DNA from: Verrucomicrobiota bacterium
GTDB lineage: Bacteria > Verrucomicrobiota > Verrucomicrobiia > Opitutales > Opitutaceae
Reading direction: 5' to 3'
Length of the DNA stretch: 64,000 nt
Assembly: GCA_023428905.1 (NCBI GenBank)
Contig: JAEYWP010000010.1
Coordinates: 24,540 to 88,539, forward strand
Notes under the pieces: generated by a model
Database searches by the model: none
Told to the model about the DNA's origin: nothing
What the model saw: the letters and a program-made list of their open reading frames with translations, nothing else
Shown here: in pieces, positions 1 to 7,908 of the stretch
How the letters are laid out: every line of letters begins with the position of its first letter
Position numbering within the stretch: the first letter of the stretch is position 1
Made by a program: the position numbers and the translations under genes

Positions 1-1571
1 TGGGCCAGCGCCTCGCGCACCGCCGGTGTCTCCCAGAGCGAACCGCGATTGGCCGCCAGCCCCTGCAGCGCGCTTTCCACTGGGGAAGCGGAACCGATAC
101 CCATGAAAAAGGTGCCCTTGGCGATGGCGTAGCTGAAGCCCTTCTGTCGGGCCCCCGGGGTCGAGGCCGGCATCTCCATCGTGACCAGCTTGTGCCCGAG
201 GTAGTCGCGGGTCTTGAACATCGTTTCGGCCTGCGGGCCCATCATGCGCTTGAGTGCCTCGAGGGCGCCTTCGAACGCAGCGGGATTTTCCAGGGAAATG
301 GCAACCACCTGTTCGAAATCCTCGACGGTCGGCTGGGCCCCGGGCGCCACACGCGGCGAGATCATCGAACCGGAAACGACAGTCTCACCCAAGCTGCCGA
401 TCAGGTCCCGTTTGAGGTCGATGCCCAGCTGCTTGTTCAGGTTGCGAATCTGGCCCTGGACGAGCCCGGAAATGGCCGGGTTAAACGCTTCGAGGATCTC
501 CTCAATGCCGGCATAGAACTCCTTGAAACTGAACTTGCCGGTGGAGGCGCCGACCCACTTCGGCGAAACATAGCCGGGAAGCTCCAGCGGTCCGTCGCGG
601 TAGGCGAGCACCTTCAGGAGGCCGCGCGCCTCCGTGTAGGTCAGTCCAAAACGCGCGTCCGTACGGTCGTCCTGAAAGTCGACCATCATGTAAAGTTCGT
701 TGAGGGCATCGATGCCAAGTGCGGTCATCAGACCGGCGGCGTCGAAGCCCCCCTGCTGCTGCCCCTCGGCCTGCGCCGCCTTCTTTGCCTCGATCGCCTT
801 CATCATCGACGGATACATCGAGGCGATGTTGACCAGCACGCTGACGTGGCCCTTGCCCGCACGCTGCTGCAGCTTGGCAAAGCGCTCCGAGCGTCCCCAG
901 GCATTGGTGGCGCCGCCTTCCTTGATTGCGTCGATCCCGGCAAGCACGACGTCCTTCGACGGGCTGACCAGCCAGGTGCCATCGGTGATCGCCCACACCG
1001 TGGGGGTCCGATCGGCCTTGGGCTGCTCGCCGTCCTCGCCCTCCTCACCGTCCGCGGCCTCGGCCGGCTTCGGGATGAGGGTGTGCACGGTCACGCCGGC
1101 AAAATCCATTGTCTCCTCGGTCGAACCTTCCTTTTCGCGACCCTTCTGGAGAACTTCTTCGAGCCGGGAAGCATTGTCTCCCACCTCCACCGCCAGGAGG
1201 ACCGGCGGGATCTCGTCCTCCGCCCCCTCCTTTTCCGCGAAGGAGAGATCGGTCAGGGCAATCAGCGCGTCGCCCGTCGCCATCGCCATTAGCTCATCCA
1301 GTGTGTATCCGGTTTCCTCCTTCGTTTTGGTGTTCCACTGGTCAATCTTCATCTCCGCGCGCAGGGGGGCGAAGAAACGTTTCACCTGCTCGTCATTCCA
1401 GGTCTTGGACCAGGGGCTCTTTTCCCACTGGGCGAGCACTTCCGGGACGTCGTGGACCGAGATGATCACGGCGGACTGTTCCGGCACAAGGTGGGTAAGG
1501 GGCGTGGCCGCGGGCAGTGAGAGGCCGCAGAGCAGCCCTGCAGTGAGGACAAGATGTCGGAGTGTGATCAT
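1..1571 (-). CDS. Hypothetical secreted protein, C-terminus cut by window edge
   Basis: The minus strand is open from the ATG at 1571 to the window's first base, about 523 residues with no stop, so the C-terminus lies outside. The protein starts MITLRHLVLTAGLLCGLSLP, a clear Sec signal peptide with probable cleavage after the LPAA region, so it should be periplasmic or surface-exposed. The mature part is mixed alpha/beta. It has a patch rich in Glu and Asp about 160-170 residues in, and many short stretches typical of soluble globular proteins. I do not recognise a catalytic motif. It resembles the large verrucomicrobial and planctomycetal secreted proteins of the DUF3352 type, but that is only an impression. 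The protease gene lies 26 bp downstream on the same strand and may be co-transcribed. Confidence 0.75.
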   Translation of the reverse strand, partial: MITLRHLVLTAGLLCGLSLPAATPLTHLVPEQSAVIISVHDVPEVLAQWEKSPWSKTWNDEQVKRFFAPLRAEMKIDQWNTKTKEETGYTLDELMAMATGDALIALTDLSFAEKEGAEDEIPPVLLAVEVGDNASRLEEVLQKGREKEGSTEETMDFAGVTVHTLIPKPAEAADGEEGEDGEQPKADRTPTVWAITDGTWLVSPSKDVVLAGIDAIKEGGATNAWGRSERFAKLQQRAGKGHVSVLVNIASMYPSMMKAIEAKKAAQAEGQQQGGFDAAGLMTALGIDALNELYMMVDFQDDRTDARFGLTYTEARGLLKVLAYRDGPLELPGYVSPKWVGASTGKFSFKEFYAGIEEILEAFNPAISGLVQGQIRNLNKQLGIDLKRDLIGSLGETVVSGSMISPRVAPGAQPTVEDFEQVVAISLENPAAFEGALEALKRMMGPQAETMFKTRDYLGHKLVTMEMPASTPGARQKGFSYAIAKGTFFMGIGSASPVESALQGLAANRGSLWETPAVREALA

Positions 1572-1597
1572 GGAAAGTCAGTGTGAGGGCCCGGCGC

Positions 1598-2569
1598 TCA
1601 CTTGCGCCGGAGGTCGGCGCCCGCGGGAAGTTTCACCGGACGGGGCGGCTCCAGATACCGGAAACCCGAGTTCGGGTTCCGCGGATCAAAGGCGTAGGCA
1701 TCGCGATTGCGTAGAAAGTTCTTCAATACACCGACCGGGATGGCGAAGTTCAGGCCCTCGATCCCGATGATGGTGAGCTTCATGTTGCTCACGCCCACCA
1801 CTTCGCCGCGCAGATTGAAGAGCGGGCCACCCGAATTCCCCGGGTTGATCTGGGTCGTGGTCTGGATGAACAGCTGGCCCTCGAGGGGACGGTTGCGCGA
1901 GCTGATGATCCCCTGCGAGACAGTCCGGTCGAGGCCGAGCGGACTGCCGATTGCAAAGACGGTCTGACCCTCCGCCAGGGCGTTGGAATCACCCAGCGGC
2001 ACGGTCGGGAACACCGTGCTGCCCGCGTCGTCGATCTTCAGCAGCGCGAGGTCGAGTCGTGAGTCGAGGGCCACGATCCTGACCTTGTTGAAGGTGACAC
2101 GCTCGAGCTCAGCCGTGCCCCGGCGAAACTGGGTCACGCTGATGCTGTATTCACCCGCCACGACATGGGTGTTGGTCACGATGTAGCCGGCCGGATGGAT
2201 GAAGAAACCCGAACCGAGCCCGACCGGGGTTCGCACCTGGACGACTGCCTCCGAGACCCGGGACACATTTTCGTTGACCGTGAGGGAGGCCTGGCTGGGC
2301 GCCACGCGAAAGAGATCGCCCGTGTCCTCGGGCGCGGAGAGCGGCGCATCTTCCGCCTCCACCGCCTCGATCTCGTCGCGCGGGATGGTGAGCACGGTGA
2401 ACCCCAGGTCCACGATCACGCGGTCGGCGCGTTCTGTCAGGATATCCCCCTTGACCGCTGTGCCGCTTTTCATCCGGACGGTACTCACGGCAAAAACGTC
2501 GGCGGCCAGCGGGGCGCAGACGGCCAGGACCGCGTGGAGGCAGGCGCGGAGAAGATGGGAATTCAGCAT
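1598..2569 (-). CDS. Secreted trypsin-like serine protease (HtrA/DegP-type catalytic domain, no PDZ)
   Basis: This 323-residue protein has a signal peptide (residues 1 to about 27), then a small beta-rich module at about 28-70, then a trypsin-2 type protease domain. The triad is visible: His135 in TNTHVVAG, Asp173 in DSRLDLALL and Ser246 in NPGNSGGP. No PDZ domain follows, so it is shorter than classical DegP and probably acts as a simple periplasmic protease. The start at 2569 is chosen because the signal peptide begins there; a further upstream in-frame extension would run into the preceding gene and has no protein-like sequence. It begins 2 bp after the DAHP synthase stop, which implies co-transcription. 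The function (protein quality control) is inferred from the family; no specific substrate is suggested. Confidence 0.9.
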   Translation of the reverse strand: MLNSHLLRACLHAVLAVCAPLAADVFAVSTVRMKSGTAVKGDILTERADRVIVDLGFTVLTIPRDEIEAVEAEDAPLSAPEDTGDLFRVAPSQASLTVNENVSRVSEAVVQVRTPVGLGSGFFIHPAGYIVTNTHVVAGEYSISVTQFRRGTAELERVTFNKVRIVALDSRLDLALLKIDDAGSTVFPTVPLGDSNALAEGQTVFAIGSPLGLDRTVSQGIISSRNRPLEGQLFIQTTTQINPGNSGGPLFNLRGEVVGVSNMKLTIIGIEGLNFAIPVGVLKNFLRNRDAYAFDPRNPNSGFRYLEPPRPVKLPAGADLRRK

Positions 2570-2571
2570 GG

Positions 2572-3627
2572 TCAGACGGATGCGCTCAGGCTGCTGGCAG
2601 GATGGCGCAGGGCCCAGAGTTGTTTGGCCTGGCTGATGGTTTCCGCAAGCTGGGCGGGCGTGAGGGCCTGCTTGGGATCGTCGCCGATGCCGCGCGCCGG
2701 CTGCACGTGGGCCTCGATGCACAGACCGTCTGCACCGTACGCCACCGCGGCCAGGGCGCAGGCCGGTACATAAGCCGCCTTGCCCACGGAATGCGAGGGA
2801 TCGACCACGACTGGCGCCCAGGTCTTTTCCTTCAGCAGCGGGGTGATGGATTCATCGGGATGGTTGCGGTATCCATCCAGCGCGGGCGCAGTGCCCCGCG
2901 GGCAGAGGATGACATTGGGATTGCCGAAGGACGCGATGTATTCGGCCGCCGAGATGAACTCGTTCAACGGGCCCATGTGCAGGCTTCGCTTCAGCAGGAC
3001 GACGGTTTCGCGGTGCGCCACGGCCTTGCCGATCGCGCGCAGGAGCGAGTAGTTCAGGGCGTTTCGGGCGCCCACCTGGAGCATGTGTACGCCTGCATCG
3101 AGGGCGCGCTGGAGGTGCTCTTCATCCATCACCTCCGCGTCCACCGGCAGGCCCGTGGCGCGATGCGCCTCCATCAAGATGTCGAGCGACTTGGTATCGC
3201 CCTGAAAGGTGTACGGATTGGTGCGCGGCTTCCATACTCCGCCGCGCAGGACGTGGGCTCCGGCGGCCTTCACCGCATGGGCCGATTCCAGGAAAAGCTG
3301 CGGGTTCTTCGGGTCGATGGTGCAGTGGCCTGCAATCACCAGAAGCTCTTCCCCGAGCGTGATCCCGCCCAGGCGGATGCGATGGCTGGCCAGGTCGGAG
3401 CGGCGGTCCATCAGCTTGTGGGGCGACTGGATCTTGTCGACCCGGTCAACGTAGGCGAGGCCCTCGAGTCGGTTGATCATCAGTTCATCGCGTTCATCGC
3501 CGACGATGGCGTAGATCGTGCGCACCGCGCCCACGATGGGCTGAAGTCTGCAGCCGAAGGACTCGACGATCTGCGTAACGTCCGCGAGTTGCTCCGGGGT
3601 GAGGCGGGTCGACTTGGGTAGGATCAT
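2572..3627 (-). CDS. aroF: 3-deoxy-7-phosphoheptulonate synthase, class I-beta (DAHP synthase)
   Basis: The enzyme condenses phosphoenolpyruvate with erythrose 4-phosphate, the first step of the shikimate pathway. The 351 residues show an N-terminal ferredoxin-like regulatory domain (about 1-75), as in Thermotoga-type enzymes, followed by the TIM barrel. Family signatures are KPRTNPYTFQG, GARNALNYSLL, VDPSHSVGK and LCIEAH. The expected metal ligands are present: Cys in AGHC, His in DPSH, Glu in CIEAH and a later Asp. The usual C-E-R-G-I-R-T block is instead CPRGTAPALDG, so this is a divergent member. It heads a tight pair with the protease gene. The symbol follows common usage for this subclass; aroG or aroA(G) would be equivalent. 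Confidence 0.88.
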   Translation of the reverse strand: MILPKSTRLTPEQLADVTQIVESFGCRLQPIVGAVRTIYAIVGDERDELMINRLEGLAYVDRVDKIQSPHKLMDRRSDLASHRIRLGGITLGEELLVIAGHCTIDPKNPQLFLESAHAVKAAGAHVLRGGVWKPRTNPYTFQGDTKSLDILMEAHRATGLPVDAEVMDEEHLQRALDAGVHMLQVGARNALNYSLLRAIGKAVAHRETVVLLKRSLHMGPLNEFISAAEYIASFGNPNVILCPRGTAPALDGYRNHPDESITPLLKEKTWAPVVVDPSHSVGKAAYVPACALAAVAYGADGLCIEAHVQPARGIGDDPKQALTPAQLAETISQAKQLWALRHPASSLSASV

Positions 3628-3696
3628 GCCGGTGACGTAGCGGGCGAACCTAGGAGCCTGCGTGCGAGATGGACAGGGAAAAATCCCGCGCTTCTT

Positions 3697-4461
3697 TCAC
3701 CAGACCGCATCAAACTCCGGCGGCAGGTCGGCCCGGGCTGCAAAGTGGTGGGTGCGTCCGCCGAAGCTATAGTCGAAGGACGTCTCGAGCGAGTGGAGGA
3801 AGAGCCGCTTTTCACCCGTGGTTTTGGCAAAGGCCCGATTGGCGGCGAAATCCCCATACGTGGCGTCTCCGACGATCGGCAGATGCCGTTTGGAACACTG
3901 CACACGCAGCTGGTGGCTGCGCCCCGTCCGCGGCTCCAGGGAGATCAGGGCGAGGGGCCGCTCCCCGCGACGCGAACGCAGCACACGCATAAGGGCCTCC
4001 GCGGGGATGTTGCCCGCGCCTTGGGTGCGGATTTGGCCGCCCTTTTTTTGGACCGCGAGAAGGTCGCGCCAGGTCTGCCGCGGCTCGCTCGGCGTCCCGA
4101 AAACCAGGGCGTTGTAGACCTTTCGGATGTGCTTGCGCTGGAACAGCGCGCGGATTTCCCGGGCCAGCGCCTCATCGGCGGCGGCCAGGATCACGCCGGA
4201 GGTTGCGGAATCCAGCCGGTTGAGGAGGAAAAGGCGGCCAGGGGCGCGGCCCTCCCCCGCGGTCCATTGGAAAAACTCTCCCTCAGCGACGTAATCAGAG
4301 GTAAGCAGCGAGCGCGGGCGGTCACCCCGGTCGTTGGGATGGGAAAGCGTGCCCGCCGGTTTGCCAAAGGCGGCCAGGCCCTGGGGATCGCGATGGAGGA
4401 GTCGCACGCCGCTTCCCAGCGGCAGGGTCTCCCAAAACGCCTGCGTGCGGGGGCCGCTCAC
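3697..4461 (-). CDS. RluA-family pseudouridine synthase
   Basis: The 254-residue protein carries the RluA/RsuA catalytic block at about 79-91, with the motif NRLDSATSGV. The catalytic Asp is residue 84, followed by the usual K-x-Y element (RKVYNALVFG) and the C-terminal GRSHQLRVQ and RLFLHS motifs. It isomerises uridine to pseudouridine in rRNA or tRNA; the target site cannot be told from sequence. There is no S4 domain. The chosen start is the GTG at 4461, which overlaps the stop codon of the TonB-like gene (GTGA). This is typical of translational coupling. A longer upstream extension would be an out-of-frame copy of the TonB-like gene and is rejected. Confidence 0.87.
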   Translation of the reverse strand: MSGPRTQAFWETLPLGSGVRLLHRDPQGLAAFGKPAGTLSHPNDRGDRPRSLLTSDYVAEGEFFQWTAGEGRAPGRLFLLNRLDSATSGVILAAADEALAREIRALFQRKHIRKVYNALVFGTPSEPRQTWRDLLAVQKKGGQIRTQGAGNIPAEALMRVLRSRRGERPLALISLEPRTGRSHQLRVQCSKRHLPIVGDATYGDFAANRAFAKTTGEKRLFLHSLETSFDYSFGGRTHHFAARADLPPEFDAVW

Positions 4462-5585
4462 TGATAGTGAAAGGTGAATGTCATCTCCTGGGACTGTCCC
4501 AGGACTGCAATCATGTCCTCCGTCCATTTGCCGTAGGGGGACCGCGCCGTGATCGCGGTGATGCACGCGCGTTCGGACTGTTTTCCGCCCGTGCTTTCGG
4601 AGTGGACGATCTCGGTCACCGCACCTTCGGCGGCGTCGAGGCGGAATTTGACGGTCACGGTGCTGCCCGCGGGTGGATAAACGCGGCTCTGGTCGTTGAT
4701 CCGCTCCCATTGGACCTGCACGGTCTCGATCAGCTTCTGCAGGTATTCGCCGTACTGGCTCCAGCGCGCGTCGATCGCGATCGGGCCGACGTTCTGTGTG
4801 CCAATCCGATTCTGCGCGAGGATCGCCGGGCGCACGTTCTTGTCCACCCGACGCCGCGGCAGGGGGCGTTCGGGGTCGATCCGGGGCTGGCCGGCAAACG
4901 CCGGAGTGTCGAATTGCGGCGCGTCCTTCTGACCGTCGACGTGCTTGGGCGCGCCGGTCACGTTTTCCAGGTTCTCAGAAATGCCGGTGCCGATGCCGTC
5001 CGGATTTTCGCCCTCGAACGTCTCCGTACCCGGCAGTGGATTCTCCTCACGCGGCGCCGATTGTTGCGCAACCGATGGCGGCACCTCGGGCATGGGCGGG
5101 GCGGGCGGGGGCGGCGGGGGCTCTTCCGGGTTCTGGAGCTGTCCGCTGACGATTTGGGTCACGTCCTTTTCCTCTTTGCCGTCGAGGGCGGGCGTATCAC
5201 TGGCCCCCTCAGGCGTGGGCTTCTCCTGCGCGACCTGCTGGTTTCGATCCGAAAAATTACGCGTCTTGTCAGGGACGTTCTCCGGGGCGTCCGGATTGGC
5301 CTCTACAAAACGGTCTGGCGGCGGCGTCGGTTGCGGCGCGACAGTCTCCTCGGGGGTGAGTTCGATCTCGAAGGTCTGGGGTGCTGCGGCGGTGGCGCCG
5401 CCGGGAGTACCGTGCGAGAGGTGCCGCAGGCCGAAGGCCATCAGCCAGACCAAGAGTGGCCAGACGATGATGGTCAGCAGCAGTCCAATCAGGACCGACC
5501 GGTTGTCGTCATCGCCCTCCACAAACGCTCCGCGACGGCGGCGGGGTTTGGGCGTGGTGGGCGGACGTTCCTGGACGTTGGGCAT
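4458..5585 (-). CDS. TonB/TolA-like energy-transducing membrane protein
   Basis: This 375-residue protein has a basic cytoplasmic start (PKPRRRRG), one transmembrane segment at about 31-53, a long Pro- and Glu-rich periplasmic region with poly-Pro near residues 155-170, and a C-terminal alpha/beta domain from about 275. That architecture matches TonB or TolA: inner-membrane anchor, extended periplasmic spacer and a C-terminal domain for outer-membrane partners. The final domain contains the TonB-C-like stretches VTVKFRLDAAEGAVTEI and ITAITARSPYGKW. No exbB or exbD is nearby, so a TonB or TolA assignment stays open. Its stop overlaps the start of the pseudouridine synthase gene by 4 bp, an unexpected functional pairing. 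Confidence 0.72.
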   Translation of the reverse strand: MPNVQERPPTTPKPRRRRGAFVEGDDDNRSVLIGLLLTIIVWPLLVWLMAFGLRHLSHGTPGGATAAAPQTFEIELTPEETVAPQPTPPPDRFVEANPDAPENVPDKTRNFSDRNQQVAQEKPTPEGASDTPALDGKEEKDVTQIVSGQLQNPEEPPPPPPAPPMPEVPPSVAQQSAPREENPLPGTETFEGENPDGIGTGISENLENVTGAPKHVDGQKDAPQFDTPAFAGQPRIDPERPLPRRRVDKNVRPAILAQNRIGTQNVGPIAIDARWSQYGEYLQKLIETVQVQWERINDQSRVYPPAGSTVTVKFRLDAAEGAVTEIVHSESTGGKQSERACITAITARSPYGKWTEDMIAVLGQSQEMTFTFHYQ

Positions 5586-5616
5586 GTGGCGGGCGGCGCT
5601 GGAAAGACGATCAGAC

Positions 5617-6216
5617 TCAGCCCAGAAGACCGCACCGGGTCAAAATATGTTTCGTGGCCTCCATCGGCAGGCCCATGATGTTGGAGAACGAGCCCTGCCA
5701 CCCTTCAATGATCAACTCGCGCCCCTGCTGGATTCCATAGGCGCCGGCCTTGTCCAGCGGGTTGACGACCTGGAAATACGCGTCGATCACGGCATCATCG
5801 AAGGCTTTGAAACTCACCTCGCTGGTCACCCCTTCGTCCATGACCAGGCCCGTCTGCACGCAGCGCAGCGCGACACCGGTGAACACCACGTGGGTGCGGC
5901 CGGCCAGGCGCTTTAACATCGCGCGGGCCTCCGTGAGGTCAGCCGGTTTGTTCAGCACCGTGTTGTCGATAAAAACGGTCGTATCCGCCCCCAGCACGAC
6001 GGCGGCCGGGTGCCGTTCCGCCACCCAACCGGCCTTCAAGGCGGCGTTGTGCGTCACCATCACCCGCGGGTCCGTGGAGGGATCCTCATGTTCGGTGACG
6101 TCCGCCACGACCACGTCGAAGCGGATCCCCAACTGGGCGAGCAGTTCCCGCCGCCGGGGCGATGCCGAGGCGAGAATAAACGGGCGAGAGGACGAGGACG
6201 CAGCGGGGGGGAGCAA
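5617..6216 (-). CDS. maf: Maf-family nucleoside triphosphate pyrophosphatase
   Basis: Maf proteins hydrolyse non-canonical or pyrimidine nucleoside triphosphates to monophosphates and influence septum formation. The 199-residue protein shows the N-terminal family motif LASASPRRRELL (about 15-26), the central GADTTVFI with the catalytic Asp at 78, and NKPADLTEARAML. Length is typical (about 190-200). The only available start is TTG at 6216; there is no ATG or GTG before the conserved motif and no visible Shine-Dalgarno. Directly upstream, 14 nt away, lies a phased 7-nt repeat array. UTP/dTTP versus m7GTP specificity cannot be settled by eye. Confidence 0.9.
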   Translation of the reverse strand: MLPPAASSSSRPFILASASPRRRELLAQLGIRFDVVVADVTEHEDPSTDPRVMVTHNAALKAGWVAERHPAAVVLGADTTVFIDNTVLNKPADLTEARAMLKRLAGRTHVVFTGVALRCVQTGLVMDEGVTSEVSFKAFDDAVIDAYFQVVNPLDKAGAYGIQQGRELIIEGWQGSFSNIMGLPMEATKHILTRCGLLG

Positions 6217-6230
6217 GGGAGGAGGAGGGG

Positions 6231-6314
6231 GAAGTTCGAATGACGACGTTCGAAGGACGGAGGACGAGAGGGAGTGACCAATGACCAGTGACGAAAGACC
6301 AGTGAAGACTGATC
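6231..6314 (-). repeat. Composite degenerate heptanucleotide array upstream of maf
   Basis: Twelve successive 7-nt units lie in one unbroken phase. Read in the direction of maf, six units resemble GGTCAYT (6273-6314), then six resemble GTCNTTC/GTCCTCC (6231-6272). No single unit is repeated exactly throughout, but the phase is strict. The array ends 14 nt before the maf start. A second array with the same two modules in the same order lies at 55909-55985. Confidence 0.75.
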
Positions 6315-6339
6315 ATACCTCCGGTCAGCAAATCGCGGA

Positions 6340-6400
6340 TCTTAAATCAAGAATCCCGAATTCTCCCCGCGGATCTGAATCAAGAATCCCGAATCCTGAA
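6340..6400. repeat. Second heptad array between tolC-like gene and maf (TCNNGAA unit)
   Basis: Two blocks of 7-nt units of the form TCNNGAA are visible. One is at 6340-6360 (TCTTAAA, TCAAGAA, TCCCGAA) and the other at 6380-6400 (TCAAGAA, TCCCGAA, TCCTGAA). A spacer between them puts the second block out of phase with the first. The last unit ends 5 bp from the stop of the TolC-like gene. Confidence 0.65.
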
Positions 6401-6405
6401 CTCTC

Positions 6406-7719
6406 TCACGCGCTCGTCTTTTCCCGCAGGATTTCCCGCACCTCGCCGCGGGCGCGGGCGAGTTCTAGCCTGCTGACGTTGTAGAGGTAGATGGCTTCGA
6501 CGACGTTGTCGCTGGCGACGGCGAGGCGGTTCTGGGCCTCGATCACCTCGCGGTTGTCAGCCGCCCCGCGTTCGAAGCGGATCTGGGCGAGGCGCAACTC
6601 GTCTTCCGCCAGGCGCAGCGAACGCTCCGCCACCTCGATCTGAGTGAAACGGGAACGGGCGTCCTGGAGTGCCAGCCGCACTTCCGAGCCGATGGTGAGC
6701 GTGAGGTTGCGAAGCTGGTATTCCTGCGCCCGCACCGCAGCCTGGACGATGCGCTGATTGGCGCGGATCCGTCCGCCTTCAAACACCGGCACGCTGAGAT
6801 TGACGCCTCCAAACCACGCATTTTCGGTGCGCCCATCAAACGCACGCTCACCGGCATAACCGTATTCGCCAAAAAGCCCGAGCGAGCCCACCCGTTCGAG
6901 CCGGGCTGCACGCAGCGCCTCCCGGGTCTGTTCCAGCACACGCGTGGCACGCACATAGTCCGGCCTGCGTTCGAGCACGGCGCGGTCGATCTCCTCCATT
7001 GCAGTGAGTTCGTCCGCCCGCCGAACCGAAAAGGGCGCCAGGTCGACCGGTGTGAAGGGTTCCAGATTAAGCAGGCGTTTGAGCTGCAGCTCGGAGTCGA
7101 AGACCACGGTATTCTGCTGGATCCGCGCCTGCTCCGCCTGTGCCACCTGGGCCTCCGAACGCGTGACATCGATCTGGGTGGCCACGCCCGCATCCAGCTG
7201 GCGGCGCGCGAGGTCGAGCAGCGCCCGGGCGCGGGCGATGTTGGCATCCAGCACGCTGATACGCTGGAGATTTCGCAGGTGCGTGAAATAGGTCTCCCCC
7301 ACCCGCGCGAGCACCGCCTGGAGCGTCTCACGCAACTCCACCTCCGCGATACCGACGCCCTGGCGCGCCGCGCGGTAGGAGGCGATGTCGGCGGGGTTCA
7401 GCAGGCTCAGATTGCCCGCCAGCACGGCGTCAAAGCGATTGGCCGGACCGGAAACGGTGAGCGCGCTGCGCGCTACCTGTACCGACCGCGTGCGCCGCTG
7501 TTCTGCCTCCAGGCTGACACGCGGCAGGAGGCTGGAGCGCTCGCGATCCGCTTCGCCGCGGGCCTGCTCGATCGCCTCACGCCCGATCAGGACCGAAAGA
7601 TTGGCCTCCTCCGACAGGCGCAGCGCCTCGTCCAGGGTCAGTCGCACGGGCGGGGGCGTGGCTCCCCGGAGGAACGGCAAAGCACTGAGGAACACGAGGA
7701 CGGCAAAGCGCAGGTGCAT
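6406..7719 (-). CDS. TolC-family outer membrane efflux protein
   Basis: The 437-residue protein has a signal peptide (residues 1 to about 20) and two OEP repeats made of long amphipathic helices. Typical pieces are LTLDEALRLSEEAN at the start and, later, RLAEDELRLAQIRFERGAADNREVIEAQNRLA, a hallmark of TolC-like channels. It would form the outer-membrane exit duct for RND or ABC pumps. The matching RND pump and adaptor lie about 8 kb away (15447-19687), and two ABC exporters with adaptors lie further on; none is directly adjacent. The start at 7719 is picked because the signal peptide begins there. The gene is divergent from nadE. Confidence 0.9.
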   Translation of the reverse strand: MHLRFAVLVFLSALPFLRGATPPPVRLTLDEALRLSEEANLSVLIGREAIEQARGEADRERSSLLPRVSLEAEQRRTRSVQVARSALTVSGPANRFDAVLAGNLSLLNPADIASYRAARQGVGIAEVELRETLQAVLARVGETYFTHLRNLQRISVLDANIARARALLDLARRQLDAGVATQIDVTRSEAQVAQAEQARIQQNTVVFDSELQLKRLLNLEPFTPVDLAPFSVRRADELTAMEEIDRAVLERRPDYVRATRVLEQTREALRAARLERVGSLGLFGEYGYAGERAFDGRTENAWFGGVNLSVPVFEGGRIRANQRIVQAAVRAQEYQLRNLTLTIGSEVRLALQDARSRFTQIEVAERSLRLAEDELRLAQIRFERGAADNREVIEAQNRLAVASDNVVEAIYLYNVSRLELARARGEVREILREKTSA

Positions 7720-7908
7720 AGGAAACACAGTAAAAAGGCCGGTGGCTGACCTTGTTCGCAAGCGGGGAATCCATGGCGGTGCCCGCCCGCAAGCAAGCGC
7801 CCTGCCAGTTCCCCCAAACGTCCCCTTCCCTTTTCGCGCCAGGCGGCGACCGGCCCTGCAGCCGCCGCTTGCAACTTCGGGCCGTCGCCATTCCCCTTGC
7901 CGCGTCTC

